The position numbers and the translations under genes are program-made. 64,000 nt of DNA, from NCBI RefSeq assembly GCF_964340395.1, contig NC_135561.1:15395461-15459460 (forward strand), given 5' to 3'. The stretch's first letter is position 1, and each line of letters opens with the position of its first letter. Source of the stretch: Glandiceps talaboti. Taxonomy: Eukaryota; Hemichordata; Enteropneusta; Spengelidae. The notes beneath the pieces were generated by a model. That model saw nothing but the letters and a program-made list of their open reading frames with translations, was not told where the DNA came from and made no database searches. Below, piece after piece: positions 10,592 to 22,649 of this stretch.

Positions 10592-10871
10592 ACTAATAAT
10601 AATAATGTTTATTCGTCCAAATAATTTCGCAAATTTGTTGAATGGTTGCCACAAGAGCAACGCCCTAGTGCCCTAGTGCCCCAGTGTTGAAGAATCAGTA
10701 GGAAACCGGAGTAAACAGAGAAAACCTGTGTTGTTCAGCAGGGTCAAACTGAGCGTCACCCTTCTTACATACTGACCTGGTTAAATTTAAAATCAAACCC
10801 AGCCGACACCTGGCGGGTTCGAACCCAGACTGCAGAGCTAAGAGGCGTGCCGCTCGGCCAACGACAACCCC
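10592..10871 (-). mobile_element. tRNA-derived SINE
   Basis: On the minus strand the head carries an RNA polymerase III A box TGGCCGAGCGG (10850-10860) and a B box GGGTTCGAACCC (10815-10826). These resemble tRNA-Leu/Ser. A body containing CTCCGGTTTCCTACTG follows, with an (ATT)n tail at the low-coordinate end. The element is part of the duplicated block; its counterpart in copy B (about 14735-15150) is rearranged, with a second internal B box. Confidence 0.75.
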
Positions 10872-12469
10872 AATACAATGCGAATATAAGGGTAACTAAA
10901 AACAGACATTGTTCAGTCACGGTGTGTGAAGAGTGTATACAAAATCAATGTGGTTTTCGGACCTCGATATTGAGTTCTTGGTAAGTGTTGACAAAACATA
11001 CAAAATGTACTTTGAAGAGGTTCGTACTTGGAGGCGGACGTAACATCTACGTTTGTGTTAGTTGTTTGAGGTGAAATATATACAGTACCGTCAGAGAGAT
11101 GTCTATTGACTCAGTATAGCAAGTCTGAAATGGTCGCTTTGTAAGTTCCGATCCGAGTGACAAATCTAGGCAGTGGACACACTAGCTAATAGCTTGTAAC
11201 TTTTATAGGGTTTTTCTAAACTATGTTGCGAGATAACCAAGTCTACTCTACCCAGTCAAGATCAACCAGAGGTTTATGCTAGTCATGTAACCAGGTTTTG
11301 CAAACTTTGTGATACTTTATGGCCAGACTTTCCAGATATGATTTTACACTCGCAGTGTGGTATACTCCCGGCCCCAAGCTTCGATATCTTTATCGGCTTT
11401 TGTTAGACAAGAAAATGGTGTTAAATGTAATACACAGTGTATGATCAGAAGGTTCATTTCCTGTGATTATGTGTACACTTGGCAACAACTACGACACGGT
11501 CCTTTTCTCTGTGAACACGGTGAATGTTATTTTTGGAGTGTAGAAACAATACTCAAGGTCAAAGTTTGATCTGACTAGTTGGACAAACTAAAGGGTACTT
11601 ACTTTGGTAATCAAAGTGTTGGTTTTCTTCAAAGGTGGACGGGATTACCAGAAAAGAAAGTCCTCAAGTGACAATCCTTGTTGAACTTGACTGATGGCAG
11701 AACGTGTCAAGAGTTAGCAGGTGATTGTCGAACACGATTAACCCCAAGGGGATAGTTTTAAATATGTAAGCAGAAATGTTCAAGTAGACTGGGGTGGTTT
11801 TAAACATTTGGTGAGACAGGGTCAGCTAAGTTCTGCCCTCAAGTTAGAAATAATACAAATACTTGTTTTCGATGTGGAGATTGCGTATATGGAAATCCTT
11901 GTATGATATAGAGAAAAATGCACGAAGTTCACTTTGGCTGATTTAGAGTACACCCAGCATTACATATTAGGCTGTTTGTACAATGTATATCCAATTGCAA
12001 TGCATTAAAATTGTATTGACGAGCAGCAACAGTGAGTCATTCATACTCGTTGGACTAGGCGGCGTTGGGCATGGATGGAGCATCAAATTCAGCCACTTAC
12101 ACATATTTCAATTTGGAATCTGGAGATCAGTCATCACGCAATTGGATCTGTGTATATTTTATTCGTAAACACACCACAGCGATATAGCAAGAACAGTAAA
12201 TATCTGGCTATCAAAATGATTGACGTCATATACACCTAAATACTCAACCGAGTTCAACCCTACAGAATAAGGTCAAAACTTGTCTCCAGAATGTCATTCT
12301 CACCATACATGGTATAGAGATCTGCCTGTTGGGACTTTTGCCCTGCACTCGACAGTTACTGCAATTGATACAATTGGGTTTCATCACGGCACAATTAGTC
12401 TAGTTGGTATCCGTTGCTTCTAATCAAGGGAGATCTTGAGATTGGAAGTCAAAGATAACCTCTAGCTTA

Positions 12470-12870
12470 TCCTGGCATTAGGACTAATCCAAATATGTGT
12501 GGTTTCAATTACAACTCAATTTTAGGATAGGTGGGGTAGGTAGAATTGTTATTTTATTTTATCATATGTTTTTTTTTTCGTGTGTGAGTGTCTAGTTCAG
12601 GTAGTTATGTTTTCGTTGTTTTCAATATGGTCTCTGTGTTATTGGTTTCTTCTCATCAGATGTACAGCCATTACAGATTGCAAGAACAGTTTTATATTGT
12701 CTTTTTTCAGTTGATGTCAGCTCCCGCATCCACTGTTTCTGGCAAGACTTTACAATTTTCGCGATTTTTTTTTTTTTTTTTGTAGAATACTTACAAAAAG
12801 GTTTCGGGTCGGCAGTGAAAAACTACATGGGGTCAGGTAAACGGAACCAAACAATTTTAAATATCTAAAC
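12470..12870 (+). repeat. Interspersed repeat of about 400 bp, unclassified
   Basis: The segment from TGTGTGGTTTCAATTAC to GGTCAGGTAAACGGAACC recurs at about 17165-17500 (as part of copy B) and in opposite orientation at about 24500-24890, at a different position of the duplicated block. Shorter relatives ending AAAATCC(C/T)(G/T)ACCTACC are at about 25200-25250 and 30180-30250. It is noncoding, with a homopolymer T tract. No terminal repeats are recognised. Confidence 0.7.
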
Positions 12871-13650
12871 GTCTGAACGTTGCCTGGCGTTGTAACTGTG
12901 TGACCACCGCAGACGTGTTATGTTCAAATAAATGTAATATATGCATGTTTATATGTCGGCAATTTAAAATCATAAATGTGATAGGTATTATTAAGTCTGT
13001 GTAATATAATTTTAGTTAACCACGTGATTATTGTGCATTTAGTATTTCCATCAGACGTCGTATATGGGTACTTTTCGTGTCACAATTTAGGGTTTTTCAG
13101 TATGGAGTCATTTTTCCCCTATGTTGAACTAATATTTGTAGTTCAATTGAAAATCACATCAAATCACATCAAATCAAATCAAACAAATCAAATCATGCAT
13201 ATATATAGATAATGTTTTAGTTTTTAATTACTGTGCTTGAGATTCTAGACAATTCAAGTATATATAGTGCGTTGTGTTTATGACTGAGTGTTGCTTGAAG
13301 GTTATGCATGCGTAAATACAAAACAGTAAACACTCCGAAATTTAGAAGAAAAGGTTGAAACAAACAAACAAACAAACAAACAAACAAACAAACAAAATAA
13401 CCTTCAGAAAAAGCCAATAACAGCTTTGAAATGTGTGAACAATGTTTTGTCTCGATTATTGATATCAGAACAGTTTTCAACAATGTCATTTTACACTATA
13501 GCCCAGTGAGTATTACTACTACTGTAGTTTTAATTGCTATTCTAGTTGTAAATGTAGCAAGCATTTAACCATAATAGATCTTGGTTGGAGGGGAATCCCC
13601 TTTGATCTATGATTAAACAAATGACTTTACTGTGTATCTTGTGCCTATTA

Positions 13651-14004
13651 GGCAAAAAAAATATCTGGTTCTGGTCAGGGTAAACTTTCTAAAGTGGTGC
13701 GACGACGCGAATTTTTTTTTCCTAATTTTTTTTTTTGCAAATAAGTAAATACACATTTGTTGACACTTTACATACTCTGTTCTATCATATTTATCTCATG
13801 ACAAACTTCCTTTTTCTTCGAAGCAGTTTAGGCTTTGTATTTAAGCAGTCTTGGCATGTAGGGTAGATTTCAGCTGCATGTTCTCCTGATATCAGGAATA
13901 AATAAGGAACGGGAAAGCAAAAATTATCGGAAAAAAAGGATCGACGCGAGGGTATTCAGGGAATGCGCGCGCTGACCAGAACCAGATATATATATTTTTT
14001 GGCC
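13651..14004. mobile_element. PIF/Harbinger-like MITE, present in copy A only
   Basis: The terminal inverted repeats begin GGCAAAAAA and GGCCAAAAAA and share ATCTGGTTCTGGTCAG. The element is flanked by TTA on both sides (13648-13650 and 14005-14007). Copy B has the uninterrupted site GTGCCTATAAGATGTGCATA near 18999, so this is a clean insertion after the duplication or a precise loss from copy B. A three-base TTA/TWA duplication is typical of the PIF/Harbinger superfamily. It is 354 bp with no ORF. Confidence 0.82.
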
Positions 14005-14659
14005 TTAGATGTGCATATGAAGCCTTGTGTCATAAAATACACAATTGTACAGCAAATTGTTGAAATGACGTCATACATGTGGATTTATTATCAGGTAAAG
14101 GATAATCAATCCCAAGGTGTACACAAAAAGAGCTTTTTGATGTGAAAGCCGACACATGTTATGAGAGGAACTGTTAAGTTATGTACGTAAACATTTATAA
14201 GATAACTCAACCAAAGTCCTTAAATGTCAATATACTGATGATATTGTGGTATCAATTCCTGCATCTGCAGGCCAGGGGTCAACTTTTCACAAGGTGATAT
14301 TGACATATCCCACCGTTTACCATCAACAACGACCTTTGATTTGCTTTTAGTAATTCGCCATCTGTGCTACCTGCCATTGCAGTTGTGTGCATGCGCGGGA
14401 ACTTGTAGGTACTAGATACATGTAGGTAGGATACGATACATTATGATACCATGTCTTTTATTACCCGATCAAAAAGAGAAGAGAAAATTGACATCACAAA
14501 CGAAAATACATAAGAAGCAAATAATCTGGTCAGATAATAGGAGTCAGAAATTAAAATGGCGATGCTAATCGTGTCTGACCCCCCGGAAACAATAAATAAT
14601 GGTACAAGTTTAGGGTGTAAATAAACATACGAGATGTTGTTCTATTCTCGATCACTGCG

Positions 14660-17600
14660 ATATTGGGATCATTGTATGTCAGTAAAACTAACTTTACTTC
14701 ATGTCACTTAAGGTACTCAAATAAATGCATGTTGCTAGAATTATAATAATAGTAATGTGTTTTCGTCCAAATAATTTCGGAATTCTGTTGAACGGTCGCC
14801 ACAAGAGCAACACCCTATTGCACTAGTGCCCCAGTGTTGAAAAACCAGGAGGAAACCGGAGTACCCAGAGAAAACTTGCGTTGTCTAACTGAACATCATC
14901 CTTCTTATATACTGACCTGGTTAAATTTAAACCCAGCCAACACCTAGGTTCGAACCCAGACTGGTAAGAGACTTATGAGTGGCAAATGCTGTCAATGCAA
15001 ACTGAGCATCACTCTTCTTATACACACATACCTGGTTAAATTTTAAATCAAACCCAGCCGACACCTGACGGGTTCGAACCCACACTTGGGTAGCCACATG
15101 GGTAGTTATCTCGTATGCCTCTTACCTCTGCATACGAGATAACCGATCGGCCATCTAAAAACAGACATTGTTCAGTAACGGTGTGTGAAGAGTGTATACA
15201 AAATCAATGTGGTTATAGGACCTCGATATTGAGTTCTAGGTAAGTGTTGACAAAACATACAAAATGTACTTTGAAAAGGTTCGTACTTGGAGGCGGATGT
15301 AACATATACGTTTGTGTTAGTTGTTTGAGGTGAAATCTATACGGTACCGTCAGAGAGCTGTATTCGCTCAGTATAGCACTCAGCCGTGTCTCACTCACAA
15401 GACGAGTGCGAATTTGGGGGGCTCCTGGAGCAATGACTTGAAAAGTTGGGGATGATTACTCACACGGAGCCCGCAGGTGCTATGTTTGCCGGGCCTGGGT
15501 GACTCTGGGATAGCCTGTGGACTGACTGGGAGAGCCTTGACAGTTCCACAGCAACGTGATATAGAGTGTGCTTACATAGCCCTGTCACGTAGTCCCAAAC
15601 CCGAATGGATCTCTGTAGCATTTGTGTTTGTTTGTTTGTGTGTATTTGTCTGCATAACAGAAAATCGCTGGGAGGAATTCCCAGCACAAAGAATTTTATT
15701 AAAAACCCAAAACAAAATAAAACAAAAAAACTTTGTGGTACTTTATGGCCAGACTTTTCAGATGATTTTACACTTTCTCTCCCCAAGCTTCCATAGCTTT
15801 TTCGGCTTTTGTTAGTGTTAAATGTAATACAGAGTGTATGACCACAAGGTTTATTTCCTGTGATATGTGTACACTTGGGAACAACTACGACATGGTCCTA
15901 TTCTCTGTGAACACGGTGAATTTTATTTGGAGTGTAGAAACAATACTCAGGGTGAAAGTTTGATGTGACTAGTTGGACAAACTAAAGGGTACTTACTTTG
16001 GTAATCAAGGTGTTGGTTTTCTATAAAGGTGGACGGGATTACCAGAAAAGAAAGTCCTCGGGAGACAACCCTTGTTGAACTTAACTGATGGCAGAACGTG
16101 TCAAGAGTTAGCAGGTGATTGTCTAACAGGATTAACCCCAAGGAGATAGTTTTAAATCTGTAAGCAGAAATATTCAAGTGGACTTGGAGGCGGTTTTAAA
16201 CATTCGGTGAGACAGGGTCAGCTAAGTTCTGTCCTCAAGTTATAAATAATACAAAGACTTTTTTTGGGTGTGAAGATTGCGTATTTGGAAAGCTTAAGGG
16301 TAGAAAATCCCTGTATGATATAGAGATAAATGCATGACTATTAACAGTTTCGCCTGTTGATATTTGTGAGTGAACAATATAAGGACAGCAATTCAAAAAT
16401 ATCCCACTGGTGGTATTTGGACTAGAAAACGCTGTACTAGGCATGTCAAGAGAGGTTCACTTTGGCTAATTTAGAGTACACTCAGCAATACATATGCTAT
16501 TTTTACACTGTATATCCAATGCATTAAAGTTGTATTGACGAGCAACAACTGTGAGCTATTCAAGATGCAGCCATTCTCTCATTGGAACCCGATACAACAC
16601 CGATGCTGTAAGATATGATCAAACTCATAGCCTAGAACCTGTCGTCTGGGGATGTTTGGCCCGCTCCGTCCCCTGTAAGTCGAAAGCCAAATATCTCCAC
16701 ATGACTGCCTTCTAATCTTTTAACTTGAGCATACTAGTTGGACTAGGCGGCGTTGGGCAAGGATGGCTCACCAAATTCAGCCACTTACACTGATTTTATT
16801 TTGGAATCTGGAGATCAGTCATCACACAATCGGAACTGTGTATATTTTATTCGTAAACACACCACAATGATGTAGCAAGAACAGTAAATATCTGGCGATC
16901 AAAATGATTGATGTCATATACACCTAAATACTCAACCGAGTTCAACCCTACAAAATAAGATCAAAACTTGTCTCCAGAATGTCAATCTCACCATACAGTA
17001 TAGAGATCCGCCTGTTGTGATTTTTGCCTCACACTCGACAGTTAGTGCAATTGATACAATTGGGTTTCATCATGGCACTATTAGTCTAGCTGGTGCCCGT
17101 GGCTTCTAATCAAGGGACATCTTGAGATTGGAAGTCATGGATAGCCTCTAGATTATCCTGGTATTAGGACTAATCAAAATATGTGTGGTTTCAATTATAA
17201 CTCAATTTTAGGATAGTGGGGTAGGTAGAATTGAAATTTTATTTTATTACATATTTTTTCGTGTGTGAGTATCTAGTTCAGGTAGTTATTATGTTGTTGG
17301 TTTCTTCTCATCAGATATACAGCCATTACAACTTGGAAGATTGTCTTTTTAAGTTGATGTCAATTTCCGCATCCACTATTTCTGGCAAGACTTTACAATT
17401 TTCTCGATTTTATTAATTTTTTTTGTAGAATACTTACAAAAAGGTTTCGGGTCGGCAGTGAAAAACAAGATGGGGTCAGGTAAACGGAACCAAACAATTT
17501 TAAATATCTAAACGTTTGAACGTTGCCTGGCATTGTAACTGTGTGACCACCACAGACGTGTTATGTTCAAATAAAAGTATTATATGCATGTTTATATGTC

Positions 17601-19630
17601 GGCAATTTAAAATCATAAATGTGATAGGTATTATTAAGTTTGTGTAGTATAATTTTAGTTAACCACGTGTTTATTGTGCATTTAGTATTTCCATCAGACG
17701 TCGTATATGGGTACTTTTCGTGTCGCAATTTAGGGTTTTTCAGTATGGAGTCATTTTTCCCTATGTTGAATTGATATATGTAGGTCAATTGAACATCACA
17801 TCAAGTCATGCGTAAAAATAATGTTTAAGTTTTAGATACTGTGTTTGGGATTCTAGACAGTGTTGGTTGAATGATATGCAGGCGTTAATACAAAATAGTA
17901 AACACTCTGAAATTTAGAAGAAACTGCTTAAACAAACCAACAAAAACAAACAAATAAATAAACGAACGAACAAAATACCTTTATTTCTGAAAAGCAAATA
18001 CCAACTTTGAAATGTGTGATCAATGTTTTCTCTCGATTATTCAGAACACCTTCCAACAATGTCATTTGACACTATAGCCCAGTGAGTATTACTACTACTG
18101 TAGTTTTTACCTCCATAAGGGTACGGGAGGTATTAAAAGGGGAATGCCTGTCTGTGTGTGTGTGTGTCTGTCTGTCTGTGTCATCAATTTCTAAACATCG
18201 GCTGGCTCAATTGTAATGAAATTTGGGATTTATAATCTTTAGAGTAATAGCTAGACCTGATTAGGTTTTGAGCCAGATCTGTTAATGTTTAATTAGAGAA
18301 ATTTGCATATTAATGAAATCAACTAATTATGCAATATCTTAAGACTGCATACTTCAATTTCAATATAATTTAGTATATTCGTTAAACATAACAACATACA
18401 TTTGTCCTATACAATTCGTTGATGTATCTTAGAGCGTTAATGAATAATTTGCATAATTAATGATTTTCGGTAATTAGGCTATATCTTAAGAACACATACT
18501 TCAATTCCAATATAATTCAGTACACATGTTAACCATAACAATCGCATATGTCCTGTAAAGTTTGTTGGTGTACCTTTCAGTGTTAATGAATAATTTGCAT
18601 AATTAATGATTCTTGGTAATTAGGCTATATCTTACGACTGCATGCTTCAATTTCAAAGTTAGTTAATGTACCTTACAGTGTTAATGAATAATTTGCATAA
18701 TTAATGATTTTCGGGAATTAGGCTATATCCTAAGACTGCATTAAGTAGTATCATATACTCTTACATACATTAACCTAAGAAAGCACGCTTGTCCAAAAAA
18801 CAAAGCCTGTTCCCATAGTTTTTTTTAGTTTAATGAGTTTTTTGCATAATTAGTGATTCCCTTACGGGAGGCATTCAGTTTAAATCTGGTATTTGATATT
18901 CTAGTTGTAAATGTAGCAAGCATTTAACCATAGATATTGGATGGAGGGGAATCCCCTTCGATCTATGATGAAACAAATAACGTTACTGTGTATCTTGTGC
19001 CTATAAGATGTGCATACGAAGCCTTGTGTCATAAAATACAAAATTGTACAGAATATTGTTGAAATGACGTCATACATGTGGATTTATAATCAGGTGAAGG
19101 ATAATCAATCCCAAGGTGTACACAAAAAGAGCTTTTTGATGTGAAAGCCGAGACATGTTGTGAGAGGAACTGTTAAGTTATGTACGTAAACATTTATAAG
19201 ATAACTCAACCAAAGTCCTTGAATGTCAATATACTGATGATATTGTGGTATCAATTCCTGCATCTGCAGGCCAGGGGTCAACTTTTCACAAGGTGATATT
19301 GACATATCTCACCGTTTACCATCAACAACGAACATTGATTTGCTTTTAGTAATTTGCCATCTGTGCTACCTGCCATTGCAGTTGTGTGCATGCGCGGGAA
19401 CTTGTAGGTACTAGATACATGTAGGTAGGATACGATACATTATGATACCATGTCTTTTATCACCCGATCAAAAAGAGAAGAGAAAATTGACATCACAAAC
19501 GAAAATACATAAGAAGCAAATAATCTGGTCAGATAATAGGAGTCAGAAATTAAAATGGCGATGCTAATCGTGTCTGACCCCCCGGAAACAATAAATAATG
19601 GTACAAGTTTAGGGTGTAAATAAATATACA
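14660..19630. repeat. Segmental duplication, copy B
   Basis: It is a tandem second copy of the 10490-14640 block, ending with the same AATAAATAATGGTACAAG and TTTAGGGTGTAAATAAA landmarks. It differs from copy A by a replaced or inserted stretch of about 300 bp near 15375-15680, an insertion at about 18104-18898, and lack of the copy A MITE. No coding frame is supported. Confidence 0.88.
18104..18898 (+). mobile_element. Insertion with internal tandem monomers carrying ATTTGCAT octamers
   Basis: Copy A has an empty site (CTGTAGTTTTAATTGCTATTC near 13520). Here the sequence continues with ACCTCCATAAGGGTACGGG and ends with CTTACGGGAGGCATTC; the motif TACGGGAGG(T/C)ATT occurs as a direct repeat near both ends. 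After a TCTGTCTGTCTG stretch and GGCTGGCTCAATT come about four degenerate monomers of roughly 115-130 bp, each containing AATAATTTGCATAATTAATG. The same monomer family, in opposite orientation, fills 50880-51900. Nonautonomous elements with central tandem repeats are known among Helitron-related families, but I see no diagnostic Helitron ends. Confidence 0.7.
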
Positions 19631-19639
19631 AAGTGTAGC

Positions 19640-21050
19640 GCTACCCTCGATCCCATCTTCTCGTCTCCCCACATATCTCTGAGCGGCAAAATGAAAGCTG
19701 TTAGGCGGTATACTCTTTCACTAAATCTTTACTAACGGTGCTATGAGTCGCTGTCTTCTTCGTTCGTTTCTGGCGCCGTGTTGTATTGAATTCAATGTGA
19801 TTGCACCTGTGTATGTCATTGCTTGTTTATATGTTTTAAAAAACAGAAGGTAAACATTAATTCTCGTGGTCATTTTGTCGTGTGTTATAGTCATAGTGTC
19901 AGGAGATGATTTTTTCTGTTCAATAATTCTTGTAGGTAACTCATTTTAGAGTGCTGACTGATTCAGTCATTGTGTAGAATTTTTTTTAATGGCAATATAT
20001 CATATGATTATGTTCAGCTCTTGTCATTTACATATTGGTACCAGGGCACCTGGTGTTTACAACATAGTGTAAGTTGACTGATGACGTAGGGATTAAGTGA
20101 ACTTTCAGTCACCAGGGAAATCTGCATACAACCAGTCAAGCATCTGTTGTTGTCGTCAAAGGTCAGACCAATCAACGTAAGTCATGGTAATGTCGCCGAG
20201 TGGACTATCAACATGTTTTGATAGTTTCTACCATGTGGACTTGTTTACAACAGGCTATAAAAGCCAGAAATTGTGAAATTTCAGTGCCACAACTGATTTA
20301 CCCTGTAGCCAGTGATATGCTACTTTGTATGCTGCTAGAATACAGCTGTTGCCAGGACTCCAAGCGATCTACTAAGCCAGAGACTGTCATCTATTCAGCC
20401 AAGTGCCTCAACACAACTATTCGTGGTTTCTGTCTACTCAACGCGTCGCCTACCTCTGTGCAAGTCTACAAGCAAGTCCCAAGTGTACTCGCCAACAAGT
20501 CAAGATAAGGGACTGCGCTCAACCAAGCTACTATGGACGTTCTGTGAGTTGCGTAATTTTAGTTTAGTTTTAGCATAGCTTTATCTCTGTAGTGTAAACT
20601 TTTGAGAGTTTTTTTTTCAGTAAAACAATTATAGGTCTTTGACCAAGTCAGTATAATTCACTGTGTCTGTGTGCATCTTTCTCCATCACCACACTCACAG
20701 TTGTGTCATATTTTGCACCATCTTGTGACAAATGGTTTTAACACATTGCAGTATTCATTCATCAATAGAGTGTAGTAAATTATTGTGCAGCAAATCATGA
20801 ACAAAGGTACTGAACAAAAACCTATGCAGCTTATATACATCGAGAATTTCTAGTATAGTTTATTGAAAAATTGGTGAAGAGTGAGTCCTAAACTGGCTAT
20901 TTGAGACTGTTCGAACAGCCATCGTTAGCGATAAGAAAATAAAATTCAAATAGGAATGAAAGTGTTTTCCCAAACTTCTATACCATACGGTATATGTGGT
21001 TGGACGAAAGTCTTGAAGAGTAATATTAGTATATTTCGGGTTAGTTAGAT
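19640..21050. other. Unassigned intergenic sequence
   Basis: No gene is recognised. A 102-codon frame at 20200-20508 (+) has no similarity I know and no convincing splice context. Confidence 0.4.
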
Positions 21051-21055
21051 TCTAT

Positions 21056-21299
21056 CACTATACGAAAAGTCAAATTTACCCACCTTTATAAACCTTACCC
21101 TCCTAACCACCATCTCTGTCCAGGGGTAGTACGAGACGCAGTACCACTTTTGACTGTCTACAGCTACCAGGTGAGAGATCACCGGGGTTAAATTAAGTCA
21201 AAGGTGGAACTTCGTCTCATCCTCGCCACGTATACACATCATCTGCCCAAAATTTACCCCGGTGGAAAAACATGGTCAAATATGACTTTTCGTATAGTG
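21056..21299. mobile_element. MITE with perfect 17-bp terminal inverted repeats
   Basis: CACTATACGAAAAGTCA at 21056-21072 is matched exactly by its reverse complement at 21283-21299, and the similarity continues imperfectly inward (AATTT/TATTT). The 244-bp interior is noncoding. I could not establish a target-site duplication, so the superfamily is not assigned. Confidence 0.8.
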
Positions 21300-22253
21300 T
21301 AGGGTTTCGGTGGCAGGCAAAGGTAAAGGTGCAATCTATGCAATCCTGTCATCTATACTACCTTATTAGTCTCCATATGCTTCTAATGGGACTTGAACAT
21401 GACCGGAATTAAAGTATGAACAATTTTAACAGAGACACCAGCAAGAAAAAGATTGTGAAAATCAATGTGCTTGCAATTGTGTATACTTGAAATTAAAAAA
21501 AAAATCAGTTTAATTAATTAACTTGTTTAAATTAAGCAGTTCCACGGACTCGTAGCGAGTCGATAATGTGACAAATATGTTAATGTCAGGCTGGATTGAA
21601 ATCGAGTCATGTGAATACTGAGTGATCATGAAATAATTATACGTGCGATTTGGTAGCCTCGACAAATAAAAATTTATGGTAAATTTAGAACAGAGACCGT
21701 CAATGAATATACTATTTAGCTAGAACAGATTCAGAAGGCACAATCCGTGAGGGAACGCCGGGGTACTTAAATAAAAATAGAAACTTGAGTATGTGTGGAC
21801 AACCAACCAATGTCAGCAGTGTAGATGGCAGGTAGTATATAGATGCCAAATCACCGGTAACCGTTATCGTAAACTTGTCCGACGTACGTACCATTCGCAA
21901 TACACGTACTACTCAAAGAATCATCTTAACGACAAAACCGCTCGTTGCATCAGATTTACAAGTAGCAACTGTTTGCAATATATACCAACGAATGTTAACA
22001 CCAACAAAGCAAACAGCCATTCTTCGAGGCAAACAGACAACGCAACGTAAAGCCTTGGATATTCGTCTGTACCTACCACGGCAAGATCTATGCGAGTGAG
22101 AATAATTGAGACCCACAATCTACACAACCAACCCAAGATCTTAGCCGAATCGTCTCAATAAACATAACATTATGTACTGAACTTGTACATATCTATGAGA
22201 TTCAACTCTGACTCGTGGCCCAATAAAAAAAACTTATTCTACAAACCGGCTTC

Positions 22254-22640
22254 ATGAGAGTACATATACAACTGAATATAAAAATTCTTCTTTTTTTGCA
22301 TTTGGATATCAGGTCGTTAGCGAAACATTGCGATGTTCTAGTGTCCCTCTTAGATATTTTAGGCTGTGATTTTCATTTAGAAGGTTTGTCGGAAACATGG
22401 TTCTTTCTTTACTTTGCCTTTGTATCAACTTATTTACCAGAAAAAAAATCAAGGGGTGGGAGTAGCACTGTACGTTCATGATTTGTATCTGTTACCCGTA
22501 TCACCATTAATATTATTCTCTGTGAACCACTGTCTTTGGAGAAACCATCATTGATAACAAATATAAGTGTCAATTACAGGAAACCCAACACACCAGATCG
22601 TGAATTCTTCCATGTAGTCTAGAATCATGTCTTGCCCAGC
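22254..22640 (+). pseudogene. LINE (non-LTR retrotransposon) endonuclease relic
   Basis: The frame from 22254 includes LDIRSLAKH, and then GLSETWF, the hallmark N-terminal segment of an apurinic-type endonuclease (N-x-R-SL ... L-SETW). About 190 bases on, another frame reads VNYRKPNTPDREF, matching the later YRPPN region. Stops and frame changes between them show a decayed fragment. No reverse transcriptase domain was recognised downstream. Confidence 0.65.
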
Positions 22641-22649
22641 TGTCTGCTT

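Larger units (their letters stand above)
10490..14640. repeat. Segmental duplication, copy A
   Basis: It runs colinear with copy B. Shared landmarks in the same order are ATCGTTGTATGTCAGTAAAA (10510), the SINE, CTAAAAACAGACATTGTTCAG (near 10898), GGACGGGATTACCAGAAAAG (near 11638), the CCTGGCATTAGGACTAATC region, GGTTTCGGGTCGGCAGTG (near 12799) and AATAAATAATGGTACAAG (near 14590). By eye most aligned stretches are about 90-95 percent identical. I find no gene in it. Copy A alone contains the MITE at 13651-14004. Confidence 0.88.

Noticed and set aside
10815-10871. A functional tRNA-Leu or tRNA-Ser gene
   Set aside because: A and B boxes are present, but no full cloverleaf can be drawn and a SINE body with an (ATT)n tail follows, so it is a SINE head.
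20200-20508. A 102-codon plus-strand frame starting with ATG
   Set aside because: No recognisable domain, no splice or polyadenylation context, and composition like the surrounding noncoding sequence.
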